A DNA stretch of 64,000 bases from Pseudomonas costantinii (GTDB lineage: Bacteria; Pseudomonadota; Gammaproteobacteria; Pseudomonadales; Pseudomonadaceae). Each line of letters starts with the position of its first letter. Position 1 is the first letter of the stretch. A program made the position numbers and the translations under genes. Below, piece after piece: positions 8,087-16,998 of the stretch. Where the stretch lies: positions 248,001 to 312,000 of the forward strand of contig NZ_MDDR01000057.1 of assembly GCF_001870435.1 (NCBI RefSeq), given 5' to 3'. The notes under the pieces were generated by a model. That model did no database searches. It saw only the letters and a program-made list of their open reading frames with translations, and had not been told where the DNA came from.

Positions 8087-8593
8087 ATGCATGAACTCGA
8101 CGAACAGTTACGTGAACTCATCCCCAGGCTGCGACGGTTTGCCGTGTCGCTGACCCGTCACGCCAGCAGCGCGGATGACCTGGTGCAGTCGACCCTGGAG
8201 CGGGCGATCATCAGTTGGGCCGACAAACGCATCGAAGGCGACCTGCGCGCCTGGCTGTTCTCGATCCTCTATCGGCAGTTTCTCGACGCCCACCGTCGCA
8301 GCCGGCGCTACGCGCGCATGCTCGAATTTTTTACGGGTCGTGACGACACACAGCCCTCGGTGGAGCGCACGGTGATGGCCCAGTCGACTCTGCAAGCCTT
8401 CGATAAACTCAATACCGAACAGCGCGCCCTGCTGCTCTGGGTGTCCGTCGAAGGCCTAAGCTACAAGCAGGTTGCCGATATTCTTGAGGTGCCCATCGGC
8501 ACCGTGATGTCGCGCCTGTCCCGCGCGCGGCAAGCCTTGCGTCAACTCAGCGATGGCGAAATTGCCAGCCCCTCCCTGCGGATACTCAAATGA
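8087..8593 (+). CDS. ECF-family RNA polymerase sigma factor
   Basis: A 168-residue group IV sigma factor. Region 2 is seen in SADDLVQSTLERAI and DLRAWLFSILYRQFLDAHR; region 4 in LNTEQRALLLWVSVEGLSYKQVADILEVPIGTVMSRLSRAR. An open frame extends upstream to 7907 but runs through the promoter, so the ATG at 8087 (MHELDEQLREL) is used. The stop overlaps the anti-sigma start by ATGA. Matching promoters on both sides predict that it controls itself and the divergent catalase/cytochrome b561 operon, perhaps in response to oxidative stress. Confidence 0.92.
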   Translation: MHELDEQLRELIPRLRRFAVSLTRHASSADDLVQSTLERAIISWADKRIEGDLRAWLFSILYRQFLDAHRRSRRYARMLEFFTGRDDTQPSVERTVMAQSTLQAFDKLNTEQRALLLWVSVEGLSYKQVADILEVPIGTVMSRLSRARQALRQLSDGEIASPSLRILK

Positions 8594-9327
8594 TCAACCT
8601 CCCCCCAAGCGAACGCGATTTGCATGCCTACGTCGATCACCAACTGCTGGAGAGCGATCGCCGCATGCTTGAAACCTGGTTGACGGCCCATCCCGATGTC
8701 GCCGCCCAGGTGCATGCCTGGCAACAGGATGCGCAATTGCTGCGTGCGTCATTGAGCGGAGCCTTGCAACAACCGGCCAACCACGACTTGGACCCGGCGC
8801 TGATTCGCCAACGCATAAAACATCAATCACGCCGCCACCTCGCCACAGCTGCCGTACTGCTGATCGCCGTCAGCCTCGGCGGTATTGGCGGCTGGCACGC
8901 CCGCGAGGCCACCCAACCGCCCATGCTGCCGATGGCCGATGCAATGCAAGCGTTCCGCCTGTTTGCCCAGGACGGCATCATGCCCGCCGACTACAACGCC
9001 AGAGACGGCGGCACGATGCAGGCCTGGCTCGATCGCTACTTCAACCAGGCACATCGCCTGCCCGACCTGAGCCAGTCTGGCTTCCGGCCGGTCAGCGGGC
9101 GCCTGCTCACCACAGAGCAAGGCGCGGCCGCCATGGTGCTGTACGAAGATTTGCAAGGTCGGCGGATCAGCTTCTACATCCGTCCGCCCGGCCCGGAAAA
9201 CGGCTTTCTGCCCCGTGGCAGCCGCAGTGCCGATGGGCTGCAGGCCGAGTACTGGTCCGGTGGCGGGTACAACTATGCGGTGGTCAGCCCGGTGGGTCAG
9301 TTGACCACACAGATGTTGAAGTTCTAG
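8590..9327 (+). CDS. transmembrane anti-sigma factor
   Basis: A 245-residue single-pass membrane protein. The N-terminal cytoplasmic part (about 1-78, starting INLPPSERDLHAYVDHQL) has the layout of RsiW/ChrR-like anti-sigma domains but no obvious zinc H-x3-C-x2-C motif. A membrane helix follows (about 81-97, HLATAAVLLIAVSLGGIGGW), then a periplasmic domain. It is translationally coupled to the ECF sigma gene and is expected to sequester it. The stop overlaps the stop of the convergent pilus tip gene by 4 nt. Confidence 0.85.
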   Translation: MINLPPSERDLHAYVDHQLLESDRRMLETWLTAHPDVAAQVHAWQQDAQLLRASLSGALQQPANHDLDPALIRQRIKHQSRRHLATAAVLLIAVSLGGIGGWHAREATQPPMLPMADAMQAFRLFAQDGIMPADYNARDGGTMQAWLDRYFNQAHRLPDLSQSGFRPVSGRLLTTEQGAAAMVLYEDLQGRRISFYIRPPGPENGFLPRGSRSADGLQAEYWSGGGYNYAVVSPVGQLTTQMLKF

Positions 9328-10328
9328 AACCCCACGTCCAGCACCACGTTGTCGATATAGGTACCACCAGGCGGTGTGGCCTGGTCGGTGTAGATCTTGG
9401 CGTTGTAGTTGAACACCTGGCTGCCGGTACCCAGGCCATTGCCCGGGTTGACCTCCGCCGAGGAACTGGCCCGCCGCGCCGCGCCCACACTGCCCCAACG
9501 CGTGGTCCCTGCGCTTTGGAAGATGTCGTAGGCCAAAAAATTGCTGCCGGAGCTCATCTGCCGGCGGCCGCCCACACTCACCGGGTTCTGCCCATCGCTG
9601 AGGCCGACGGTGTAGGCGCTGCCCTTGGTGCAGGCCACGGTGGCCTGCCCGCTGACGGTGGCGAACGCACTGACCACCGGGCCACTGCCAAACGCGATAG
9701 CCGGCGTGGTGATCTGGCAATCATTGACCACCGTCATGCTGACGTTCAGCGTCTCCGTGCCACTGTTGATCTCACGGCCCAGGCATGCCCCGAGAAGTCC
9801 AATGCCCGAGCAATAGTTCCAGTTCCAGAAAATACTCAAGGTTTCACTGTACACACCCGCTGCCACATTACTGCCGACGGTGGTGGCTAAATAGAGCGGC
9901 ACTGTTTTTGTGCCGGGCCCGAACACCAGGCCTAGCGACGCTGCAATACCGCCGCTGCCGCCGAAATCGAACGCGGTGCCCCGTGTCATCGGAAACGCGG
10001 TGGAGTTGTTGGCATAGATCGTATAGCCGATAACATCACCGGTCGGCCCGAGCAGGCCGCCTTGCGACGAGCCGGTGATGGTTGCGTAAAAATGATCACT
10101 GGTGGCCAACACCGACAGCAACGCAGGGGTGCAGCTCAAGCCAGCGTTGGTGGTCGAACTGGGCTCGGACGTGGTACGCACGGTCATCGAGCTCACCGTC
10201 GTGCCAAAACTGGCCGGTGAGGTGGCGACCACCGAGCATAGCGCCTGTACTTGCGCCGACAGCCCCAGGCTCGCCAGTACCAGCAGTCGCAACAACCACT
10301 CCTTGACCCGCACACGCACACTCCTCAT
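9324..10328 (-). CDS. Csu-type pilus tip adhesin, two spore-coat-protein-U domains
   Basis: A 334-residue exported protein with a signal peptide (LLRLLVLASLGLSAQVQA) and two tandem SCPU domains (about 30-185 and 190-334). The second ends in the GGTYIDNVVLDVGF donor-strand-like terminus typical of these subunits. The position as last gene after the usher and the double-length layout match CsuE, the tip subunit of the archaic chaperone-usher pilus that mediates attachment to surfaces. It starts one base before the usher stop region (10328 versus 10330), so it is in the same operon. Confidence 0.85.
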   Translation of the reverse strand: MRSVRVRVKEWLLRLLVLASLGLSAQVQALCSVVATSPASFGTTVSSMTVRTTSEPSSTTNAGLSCTPALLSVLATSDHFYATITGSSQGGLLGPTGDVIGYTIYANNSTAFPMTRGTAFDFGGSGGIAASLGLVFGPGTKTVPLYLATTVGSNVAAGVYSETLSIFWNWNYCSGIGLLGACLGREINSGTETLNVSMTVVNDCQITTPAIAFGSGPVVSAFATVSGQATVACTKGSAYTVGLSDGQNPVSVGGRRQMSSGSNFLAYDIFQSAGTTRWGSVGAARRASSSAEVNPGNGLGTGSQVFNYNAKIYTDQATPPGGTYIDNVVLDVGF

Positions 10329-10329
10329 G

Positions 10330-12723
10330 TCATTGGCACACCAGTGGCCCGATCAGTGGCACCTGCTCCTGCGTGGTATCCAGTTCGAACGTTGCCTGGC
10401 AGGTCTGGCCGTTGCCGACGGTGACTTGCAAGGTGTTATGCGCCACCAGGTTTTCCAGGTACACCAGGCCGTCCCAGCCCACTACCGCCAGCGCACCGCT
10501 TTGCTCGTGCCGTACCTGGCTGCCCAGGGGCAAGTCCTGGTGCTTGGCATCCACCAACGTAATGCTCGCCGCAATCACCCGACGCACCGGGAATTCCAAC
10601 AGATAGCCACTGCCTCGGCGCACGGACACCCGTTGCTCCACATTCGGCACTTGCACGTTGGACGGCAGGTTCAGTGGGTCGATCTCATATTTGGCGCGGT
10701 AGTAGGCGCTGGTCCAAGGCACCAGCAGATGCCCGTTGCGGTCGGTCTCGCCCACCACCTGATTCTCGTAGCGCACCGGCACGCCGCTGAATCCATCCGT
10801 GCTCACCACCACAAACGCATCGTTGACGCGGTTGGCGGCGAAGACCTCATTGTCCATCCACACCAGCGATCCGCTGGCGTCCGCCCAACGGGTTTCGGCG
10901 TCGCTGGTGCCGTACACGCCCGCCTGCAACTGCACCGACTGCAAGCGCCAGGTCAGGTCGGCCTGACGATAAGCCGGCCCATCGCCGCTCGCGTAACCCA
11001 GGTTAAAGCCCAGGCCACCTTCGGCGGGCACCGCACGGCTGTAGTTGACCCGCTGTTGGCTCTGCCCGGTCTTGCTGCGCTCGCTGCCCAGGCTGAGACT
11101 GCCGTAGACGTCAAAGGGAATCACCACTTGCGCCTGCACCGCCCAACTGCTGTCACCGACCTCATGGTTGGCCGACAGGTAAAAACTGCTGCTGCGCCAC
11201 AGCGATTTGCTCCAGGTCATATTCACCAGGCGAGTGCGAGAATCATCCGCCGCCTGCACATCAAAGTAACCCACACCCAGGCTACCGAAATCGTTGAGGT
11301 TCAAGCTCAAGGTGGCCTGCTGGCTACGCTTGCTGAGGCTGACATAGGGCGTGTCGATCAAGCTCAGGTCAGCGTATTGATCGCGGCGCTCCACCCGTTG
11401 ATACGACAGGCTGAAACGCTGGTTGCTGTATTGGTAACCCAGGCTCAGTTGCTGGCCTGTTCTGCCATCAAACTGGCTTTGGCTGATGGCGGTATTGAGC
11501 ACGCCGAAGTTGCCGACGCGCAGGTTACCGCCGACACCCCCCAAGGTCAGGTCATTGGACGCTTCGGCGTGGCTTTCCAAGGTGAAGACGTCCGACAGCC
11601 CATAACGAAAGGTGCCGCTGGCCACTCCGGGGCCGTAGCCAAAATCCCGCAAGGTGTAGTCACGGCGCAGATTACCGGCCACCACGGAGAAGTCCGACAA
11701 GCCCTTTTGCAACAGCGTACTGGTGACATAAAACGGCACCGTGGTCGACACCTGCCGGCCCAGTGCATCGGTGGTGACCACCACCGCTTCCCCGGCCCCG
11801 TTGATAAACGGCACGTTGGTCAAGGTGTAGGGCCCCGGCTGCAGATCGGCGCTGCTGGATTTATAACCGTTGATAAACAGGTCCACCGACGACGGCACCG
11901 CCGCCTCCCCGGCGAACTGCGGCAGAGGGTAGGTCACCAGATCAGGGCGTACGCCAAAGTCCCGCGACACCTGCACCCCGCCCAGGCGCACCGAGGTGCT
12001 CCAGGGCAAGGAGCCACTGATCACGTCGCCCGCTTCGTAGGTCAACAGGCGATCATCGTCGGAGAAACGCCAGGTCGTGTCATAGCGCCGGTAACCATTG
12101 TTCAGGCTACTACCAGCGGTGTCGCGGCCAATGGTGGTGCGGTACTGGCCGGTGTTGGACAACGTGCCCCAGGTGTCGAACAGCCGTACTTCGTTGAAAA
12201 TGCCGAGATAGGTGCCCGCTCCATCGGTGTCGTTAAGGTAGGCGTCATAGTTGAGCAACGCGCCAAAACTGGTCATCGCCTGGGTGCGGGGGTAGTTGTT
12301 GCGATTGCCGATAAACTGTTCCGGTAGCCAAGTAGGCGGCACCGTCAGCATCAGCCGCTGGCCCTGGCTGTCGTAATCGGTGTGCATCCCTGGAAGGTTC
12401 TCCAGCGCAACCTCGGTGGCGACCTCGGCAGGCAGTTTCATGCCCACCTCCTGCAACACCGATGCAGGTAAATACAGCTTCCCCGCGCGTTGATTGACGG
12501 CGACCACGCGGCCGGTATCCATCTGGTTGACCACCAGTTCCAGGAATAACTGCGCATCGGCAACAGCCTCCATGCTACTGGGCGGGGGCGGCAACGGCGC
12601 TGCCACGCCCAGCGGCGCAAACACCCAGCCAGACAGGCCGCCCACCACCCACACCGATCGCCATAGACATCGAGCCCGATCATGGCTCACCAAGGCTTTG
12701 TGTCCATCAATGGACATCTCCAT
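10330..12723 (-). CDS. outer-membrane fimbrial usher (CsuD-like)
   Basis: A 797-residue PapC/FimD-family usher. It has a signal sequence (about 20-42), an N-terminal domain with FLELVVNQMDTGRVVAV, a long beta-barrel region with the plug domain (for example VPFYVTSTLLQKGLSDFSVVAG) and a C-terminal domain ending with the GNGQTCQATFELD segment. It receives chaperone-subunit complexes and assembles the pilus across the outer membrane. A second ATG lies two codons downstream (12717), and either could be the true start. It lies 26 bp after the chaperone gene. Confidence 0.9.
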   Translation of the reverse strand: MEMSIDGHKALVSHDRARCLWRSVWVVGGLSGWVFAPLGVAAPLPPPPSSMEAVADAQLFLELVVNQMDTGRVVAVNQRAGKLYLPASVLQEVGMKLPAEVATEVALENLPGMHTDYDSQGQRLMLTVPPTWLPEQFIGNRNNYPRTQAMTSFGALLNYDAYLNDTDGAGTYLGIFNEVRLFDTWGTLSNTGQYRTTIGRDTAGSSLNNGYRRYDTTWRFSDDDRLLTYEAGDVISGSLPWSTSVRLGGVQVSRDFGVRPDLVTYPLPQFAGEAAVPSSVDLFINGYKSSSADLQPGPYTLTNVPFINGAGEAVVVTTDALGRQVSTTVPFYVTSTLLQKGLSDFSVVAGNLRRDYTLRDFGYGPGVASGTFRYGLSDVFTLESHAEASNDLTLGGVGGNLRVGNFGVLNTAISQSQFDGRTGQQLSLGYQYSNQRFSLSYQRVERRDQYADLSLIDTPYVSLSKRSQQATLSLNLNDFGSLGVGYFDVQAADDSRTRLVNMTWSKSLWRSSSFYLSANHEVGDSSWAVQAQVVIPFDVYGSLSLGSERSKTGQSQQRVNYSRAVPAEGGLGFNLGYASGDGPAYRQADLTWRLQSVQLQAGVYGTSDAETRWADASGSLVWMDNEVFAANRVNDAFVVVSTDGFSGVPVRYENQVVGETDRNGHLLVPWTSAYYRAKYEIDPLNLPSNVQVPNVEQRVSVRRGSGYLLEFPVRRVIAASITLVDAKHQDLPLGSQVRHEQSGALAVVGWDGLVYLENLVAHNTLQVTVGNGQTCQATFELDTTQEQVPLIGPLVCQ

Positions 12724-12749
12724 CCGTTAACACCAGGGGCTGTTCTGCT

Positions 12750-13535
12750 TTATCGCCCGGGTGCAAGGCTCTCCAGTTGCGTCGCACCATTGATTCGTAC
12801 CTGCAACGGCTGATCGGCAGGTAACCCTTCCGGCACCGCCCAGCGCATGCTCGCGCCCGGCAGCACATACCCCATCAGGCCCTCCACCACGGGCCGCGCT
12901 TGGCCTCCCTGCTTGAACGTGGCATCGGTCAGACGCGCGTGCACCGCGCCTTGGTTATGCATTTCCACATAATTGCGCCCGGCGACCGTGACTTTTTTCC
13001 AGCTCAGGTCAGGCTTGCCTGCGCTCTTCGGGTCACGATCGCGGGTGCTGTCGACCTTGCTCCAAAGGCCTGGCCCATAGGCAAACAACGGCACCGAATA
13101 GCGCATCTGAAAGCGGATCGCGGCGGCGGTCTTGCCATCGGCAGGGGCTGCCGGAGGCGTGGCCGACGGGATCTCATCAATGATGATGCGATAGGCCAGC
13201 TCCTGGCCCGGCGGCACTTCCTTGGTACGGGTCAGGCGCACCAACTGCTTCTGCCCCGGCTCGATTTTCGCCACCGGCGGGCTGCCAATGACATCGCGCT
13301 GGTTCTGGTACTGCTCATCAAACCCGCTCTGGGTCCAGGCAAACACGCGGATTTGCAGGTTGGCGGTCTCAGTGCCGCGATTCTCCAGCCACAATGCGCT
13401 GGCCTGTTGATCGGCCTCCAGCACCGGGTCAATCGGCCAGATCAGCACCGAACTGGCCGCCTGGGCCTGCCCCGCTGCCAATGCCAACAGCCCGCTAAAA
13501 CCCGCCACCCACCACCGCCGGGAAGCTACATACAT
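12750..13535 (-). CDS. periplasmic pilus chaperone (CsuC-like, PapD fold)
   Basis: A 261-residue exported chaperone with a signal peptide ending near GQAQAASS and the two Ig-like domains of the PapD family: WLENRGTETANLQIRVFAW and the PGQKQLVRLTR segment in domain 1, and YRIIIDEIP marking the end of that domain. The frame is open upstream to 13664, but AAGGAG lies 8 nt before the ATG at 13535, which also gives a clean signal peptide (MYVASRRWWVAGFSGLLAL). It supplies donor strands to the four SCPU subunits encoded before it. Confidence 0.9.
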   Translation of the reverse strand: MYVASRRWWVAGFSGLLALAAGQAQAASSVLIWPIDPVLEADQQASALWLENRGTETANLQIRVFAWTQSGFDEQYQNQRDVIGSPPVAKIEPGQKQLVRLTRTKEVPPGQELAYRIIIDEIPSATPPAAPADGKTAAAIRFQMRYSVPLFAYGPGLWSKVDSTRDRDPKSAGKPDLSWKKVTVAGRNYVEMHNQGAVHARLTDATFKQGGQARPVVEGLMGYVLPGASMRWAVPEGLPADQPLQVRINGATQLESLAPGR

Positions 13536-13560
13536 AGTTTCACTCCTTAAGCCAATCGCC

Positions 13561-14061
13561 TTACCACGACAGCTGCACCTGCAGCGTGTCGCTGTACGTC
13601 CCCCCAGGCTGATTACCCGGTAACTGCACTCGCCCATAAATCGGCAAGGTGATGTTATTGGCATTGCTGTAGGCCACGCTGACGCTTTGGCTAACCCCCA
13701 GGCTCTGGCTCAACGCAGCATCCTGAAACAGTGAATAAGCCACCAAAGCGCTACCGCTATTGAGCTGCATGCGCCGGCCACTGCTGTTATGCAACCCGCC
13801 ATCGACAGTCATGTTCAGGGTGACCCCCGGCGTGCATTGCAGGGTCACGCCACTGCTGAGCGCGACGGACACCGTGCTGGTCGACAGTGCCGAATAGGTG
13901 CCGAAAGCCAAGCTGCCGTAATTGGTTCCCCCTCCGACCACCAGGCACCCCGGAGTGATCGTCGCGCTGACCTGAAACGACTGGCTGGTAACCGCCAACA
14001 GCGACACCGGCATCCCCCAGCCGAAGCACACCGCCAACGCCGCCCAACCGGCCCGGTTCAT
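13561..14061 (-). CDS. spore-coat-protein-U domain pilus subunit (fourth in operon)
   Basis: A 166-residue exported SCPU-domain protein. The signal peptide (MNRAGWAALAVCFGWGMPVSLLAV) is followed by the family pattern: a Cys early in the domain (TPGCLVVGGG), NYGSLAFG, a second Cys (VTLQCTPGVTL), DGGLHNSSGRRMQ and the final GGTYSDTLQVQLSW. It corresponds to the CsuA/CsuB-type minor or major pilins; which one cannot be decided by eye. Confidence 0.85.
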   Translation of the reverse strand: MNRAGWAALAVCFGWGMPVSLLAVTSQSFQVSATITPGCLVVGGGTNYGSLAFGTYSALSTSTVSVALSSGVTLQCTPGVTLNMTVDGGLHNSSGRRMQLNSGSALVAYSLFQDAALSQSLGVSQSVSVAYSNANNITLPIYGRVQLPGNQPGGTYSDTLQVQLSW

Positions 14062-14066
14062 GACAC

Positions 14067-14600
14067 TTAGAACGTCAGGGTCACGTTGACCGTGTCGGTG
14101 TAAGTACCGGCCGGCAACCCCACCTTACCGTTGGCTTTGCCGTAAATATTCACGGTTTGGGCCACTCCTGTACTGGCCGTCAGGTTGATCACCCCACCGA
14201 TTGCCAGCAAACTCGAATGAGCACTATCGGTGTAGAGGTCATAAGGCACGTAGTTGGCAACACCGTCGTACAGCGCGCGACCACCACCAGGGGACTTGGC
14301 GTCGTTGGCGCCGGCAGACACCGTCAACGTGGGTGTGGTGCCCGCCGAACACAGGATGGACAGCGCACTACCGCCACCGCCCACCACCTGGGCATCGGCT
14401 TCAGTGAACAGGCTGTTGGCGGTACCGAAGTTCAACGTACCGAAACTCATCCCACCGGTCGCCGCCGCGCCGTTGACTTGGCAACTGCTGGTCAGGATCA
14501 GGGTGGCACTGACAGTACCGGCGACCGTGGTCGCCTGCGCACCCGATACCCACGCCAGCGCCATTAATGGAAAAACCGCTTTAGATATAAGTGCATGCAT
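14067..14600 (-). CDS. spore-coat-protein-U domain pilus subunit (third in operon)
   Basis: A 177-residue exported SCPU-domain protein, rich in Ala, Gly and Thr, with a signal peptide ending VSGAQATT and the pattern TSSCQVNG, SFGTLNFG, ILCSAGTTPTLTVSAG and the final PAGTYTDTVNVTLTF. The composition resembles CsuA/B, the main shaft pilin. The ATG at 14600 is chosen over the ATG at 14615 because GAGGGTG lies just before it. It is 6 bp from the next gene. Confidence 0.85.
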   Translation of the reverse strand: MHALISKAVFPLMALAWVSGAQATTVAGTVSATLILTSSCQVNGAAATGGMSFGTLNFGTANSLFTEADAQVVGGGGSALSILCSAGTTPTLTVSAGANDAKSPGGGRALYDGVANYVPYDLYTDSAHSSLLAIGGVINLTASTGVAQTVNIYGKANGKVGLPAGTYTDTVNVTLTF

Positions 14601-14618
14601 GATGTTCACCCTCATGTT

Positions 14619-15161
14619 TTACCAATCCAGAGTCACCGTCAGGGTGTCTGTGTAGATGCCGGCTGGCAGGGCCCTGGTATTTGCCACCACCGAGCCGAAT
14701 ACCGGAATCGGTACTTCTGTGCCCCTGGTCACGACGAAATTGCGTTGCTGGCCGATGCTGTAGGCACTCTGGCCCAGCGGATCAGCCGATAGCCGATACG
14801 GTATGGTCTGGCGACCGTTGCTCAGGCGCCGGGTGGTACCGTCACCGTGGGCACCGCCATCGATAGTCACCGTAAAACTGCTGACCACTGACGGGTTGCA
14901 GGACACCGACAGCGGCGCCTTGCCATCGTCCGTGACACCTGCAGCCAACGTGTTGTTCCAGGTCGGCCCCTGACTGCCAAAGTCCAGCAATGCGCCGCCC
15001 GTCGGGTTGACCGGTGTGCTGTCGACGCCTTTGCTCACCTCGCAACTGGCGGTGATCACCAACCGCGCGTGGATCTGCCCAGTAACGGCCGCCGCCTGCG
15101 CGTCACCGACCAGCAGCAACAGGCCGCTCACCGCCACGAGGGCCCAGCCCCGGCCTACCAT
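14619..15161 (-). CDS. spore-coat-protein-U domain pilus subunit (second in operon)
   Basis: A 180-residue exported SCPU-domain protein with signal peptide (LVAVSGLLLLVGDAQA) and the pattern ITASCEVSKG, LLDFGSQGP, LSVSCNPSVVSSFTVTIDGG, GTTRRLSNG and the final PAGIYTDTLTVTLDW. It overlaps the first subunit gene by 7 nt, so the two are probably translationally coupled. Confidence 0.85.
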   Translation of the reverse strand: MVGRGWALVAVSGLLLLVGDAQAAAVTGQIHARLVITASCEVSKGVDSTPVNPTGGALLDFGSQGPTWNNTLAAGVTDDGKAPLSVSCNPSVVSSFTVTIDGGAHGDGTTRRLSNGRQTIPYRLSADPLGQSAYSIGQQRNFVVTRGTEVPIPVFGSVVANTRALPAGIYTDTLTVTLDW

Positions 15162-15682
15162 GTGACGGTGACCTTGAGCAGGTCGGTATAGCGGCCGACG
15201 ACAGGAATGTCCTTGAGCGGTTCGATGCGGCCATATAGCGGCAGGTCGACGGTACCGGAATCCGGCACGCGACCGCTCAGTGGTTCATTCACCGGTAAAG
15301 GGATACGCCGTGCGGCGTCAGCATAAAGACGATAGGGAATAGGTTTGGTCGAAAGCGCGGCGTTCGTCAGATAACGAACTTCGCCCGTGCCGCCATGCAG
15401 ACCGCCGTCAACACGCACTTGGTAGGGCGTGTCCGGATTGCATTCCAGGCGCGGCTGGCGCTGGCTGATCAGGGCCGCACTCAAGGGACCGGCCGGGTCA
15501 TCCAGACGCGGGCCGCTACCGAAATCCAATAGGCCAAGTTGCTCGATGCCGGCATTGCGGGTGGTGCCCACCAACTGGCAGCCCCTCTGCACATCAATGC
15601 GCACCTCCACCTGAAGCTGCGCACCGTAAGCCGTGCTGCAGAGCATCGCGCCCATGACAGCCAATACTGATCGTCCCTTCAC
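15155..15682 (-). CDS. spore-coat-protein-U domain pilus subunit (first in operon)
   Basis: A 175-residue exported SCPU-domain protein with signal peptide (SVLAVMGAMLCSTAYGAQ) and the pattern QRGCQLVGTT, LLDFGSGP, LECNPDTPYQVRVDGG and a final VGRYTDLLKVTVTW. The frame is open to a GTG at 15712, but a GTG at 15682 has AAGGAT 8 nt upstream and starts directly at the signal peptide, so it is preferred. This is the promoter-proximal gene of the seven-gene pilus operon. Confidence 0.8.
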   Translation of the reverse strand: MKGRSVLAVMGAMLCSTAYGAQLQVEVRIDVQRGCQLVGTTRNAGIEQLGLLDFGSGPRLDDPAGPLSAALISQRQPRLECNPDTPYQVRVDGGLHGGTGEVRYLTNAALSTKPIPYRLYADAARRIPLPVNEPLSGRVPDSGTVDLPLYGRIEPLKDIPVVGRYTDLLKVTVTW

Positions 15683-15864
15683 TGCCCCAAATCCTTGTAC
15701 AGGGGTAATCACTGTGTAAGAGGTTAGTCATTAAGGGAGAAACTGCCAGTCGGACCTGGACTATGCCATGCTCTTTCGAGATAGCTGGCCGCCCCCTTCT
15801 TTATTGGTCAAATCGCGGCAGGCGCCCTAAAGTGAACAACCACCGAAATACAGAGTGACTTGCA

Positions 15865-16959
15865 TTGGCCGTGCTTCCCCTGATTCAGCGTCTGCTGGGT
15901 AAAAAAACCGAGGTCCAGAACACCTCACCTATCCCGACGTACTTTGAGCACAAGGCCGAGCAACAGGGCTATACCTTGAGCGCGGGGCAAACCCAGGCGA
16001 TTGCTGCTCTGGCCCGCGAAACCGGGCACCTGCTCGCCGGGCACCCCACCCGCAGTCTTTACTTGCATGGCCCGGTAGGGCGCGGCAAAAGCTGGCTGCT
16101 CGACGTTTTTTTCCAGGCGCTGTCCATTGCCGAGAAGCAGCGCGTGCATTTCCATGACTTTTTTGCCCACCTGCACCGGGGCATGTTCAAGCACCGCGAG
16201 CATGACGATGCCCTGGCCGTCACCCTCGATGAACTGCTGGCGGGCTGTCGCGTGCTGTGTTTCGACGAGTTCCACGTCCACGATATCGGCGATGCGATGC
16301 TCATCAACCGCCTGTTCAAGGCGTTGTTCCAGCGTGGCGTGCTGGTGCTGGTGACTTCCAATTACCCGCCCGAAGGATTGTTGCCCAACCCCCTCTACCA
16401 CGAGCGTTTCAAGCCGGTGATCGACCTGATCGCCGCACGCATGGACGTCCTGGAAGTCAGCTCACCCCAGGACTTTCGCAGCCTGCACCAGGCCCACACC
16501 GAGCAGCGCTTTACCGGCGGTCAGTATGTGTGGCCGGGCACAGCGGTCCAGCGTGAAGCGCTTGGGCTGCCCGCCACGGATTGCCCGGCTCAAACCCTGA
16601 CGGTCGGCAACCGGCAGTTGATTTGCCGTAGTCATCAGGCACCGGTCATCACCTTCACTTTCAGCGACCTCTGCGAACAGCTCACGGCCGTGATGGATTA
16701 CCTGCTGCTGTGCCAGGACTTCGACCACTGGATCATCGACGGGCTGCCCCAACTCGCGGAGTGCCCGATCGCCGTGCAGCAGCGCTTTATCAACCTGGTG
16801 GACGTGCTCTACGACAGAGACAAACGCCTGACCCTGATCGGCCAACAGCCCTTGGCGCACGCCCTGGCGGGCCAGGCCATCGACCTCGCCCGCACTGCCA
16901 GCCGCCTGAACCAATTGCAAACGGTCTGCCCGCAACGCACGCCCGACCCGGTATCATGA
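15865..16959 (+). CDS. AFG1/ZapE-like P-loop ATPase
   Basis: A protein of about 364 residues of the AFG1 family (ZapE in bacteria). It has Walker A GPVGRGKS (about 69-76) and Walker B VLCFDEF with the family sequence FHVHDIGDAMLI. ZapE is linked to Z-ring control, and AFG1 to quality control of membrane complexes. This copy sits outside the usual zapE neighbourhood and directly before a kinase gene, so I read it as a paralogue and give no symbol. The start is uncertain: TTG at 15865 or GTG at 15871, with no strong Shine-Dalgarno sequence. Confidence 0.8.
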   Translation: MAVLPLIQRLLGKKTEVQNTSPIPTYFEHKAEQQGYTLSAGQTQAIAALARETGHLLAGHPTRSLYLHGPVGRGKSWLLDVFFQALSIAEKQRVHFHDFFAHLHRGMFKHREHDDALAVTLDELLAGCRVLCFDEFHVHDIGDAMLINRLFKALFQRGVLVLVTSNYPPEGLLPNPLYHERFKPVIDLIAARMDVLEVSSPQDFRSLHQAHTEQRFTGGQYVWPGTAVQREALGLPATDCPAQTLTVGNRQLICRSHQAPVITFTFSDLCEQLTAVMDYLLLCQDFDHWIIDGLPQLAECPIAVQQRFINLVDVLYDRDKRLTLIGQQPLAHALAGQAIDLARTASRLNQLQTVCPQRTPDPVS

Positions 16960-16998
16960 GCGCCATTTACACCTTCAAGCCGAGTGACCGCGCCGTTC

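Noticed and set aside
10102..12327. 741-codon plus-strand open frame
   Set aside because: It is the antisense shadow of the usher gene; the minus strand encodes a full PapC-family protein in operon context.
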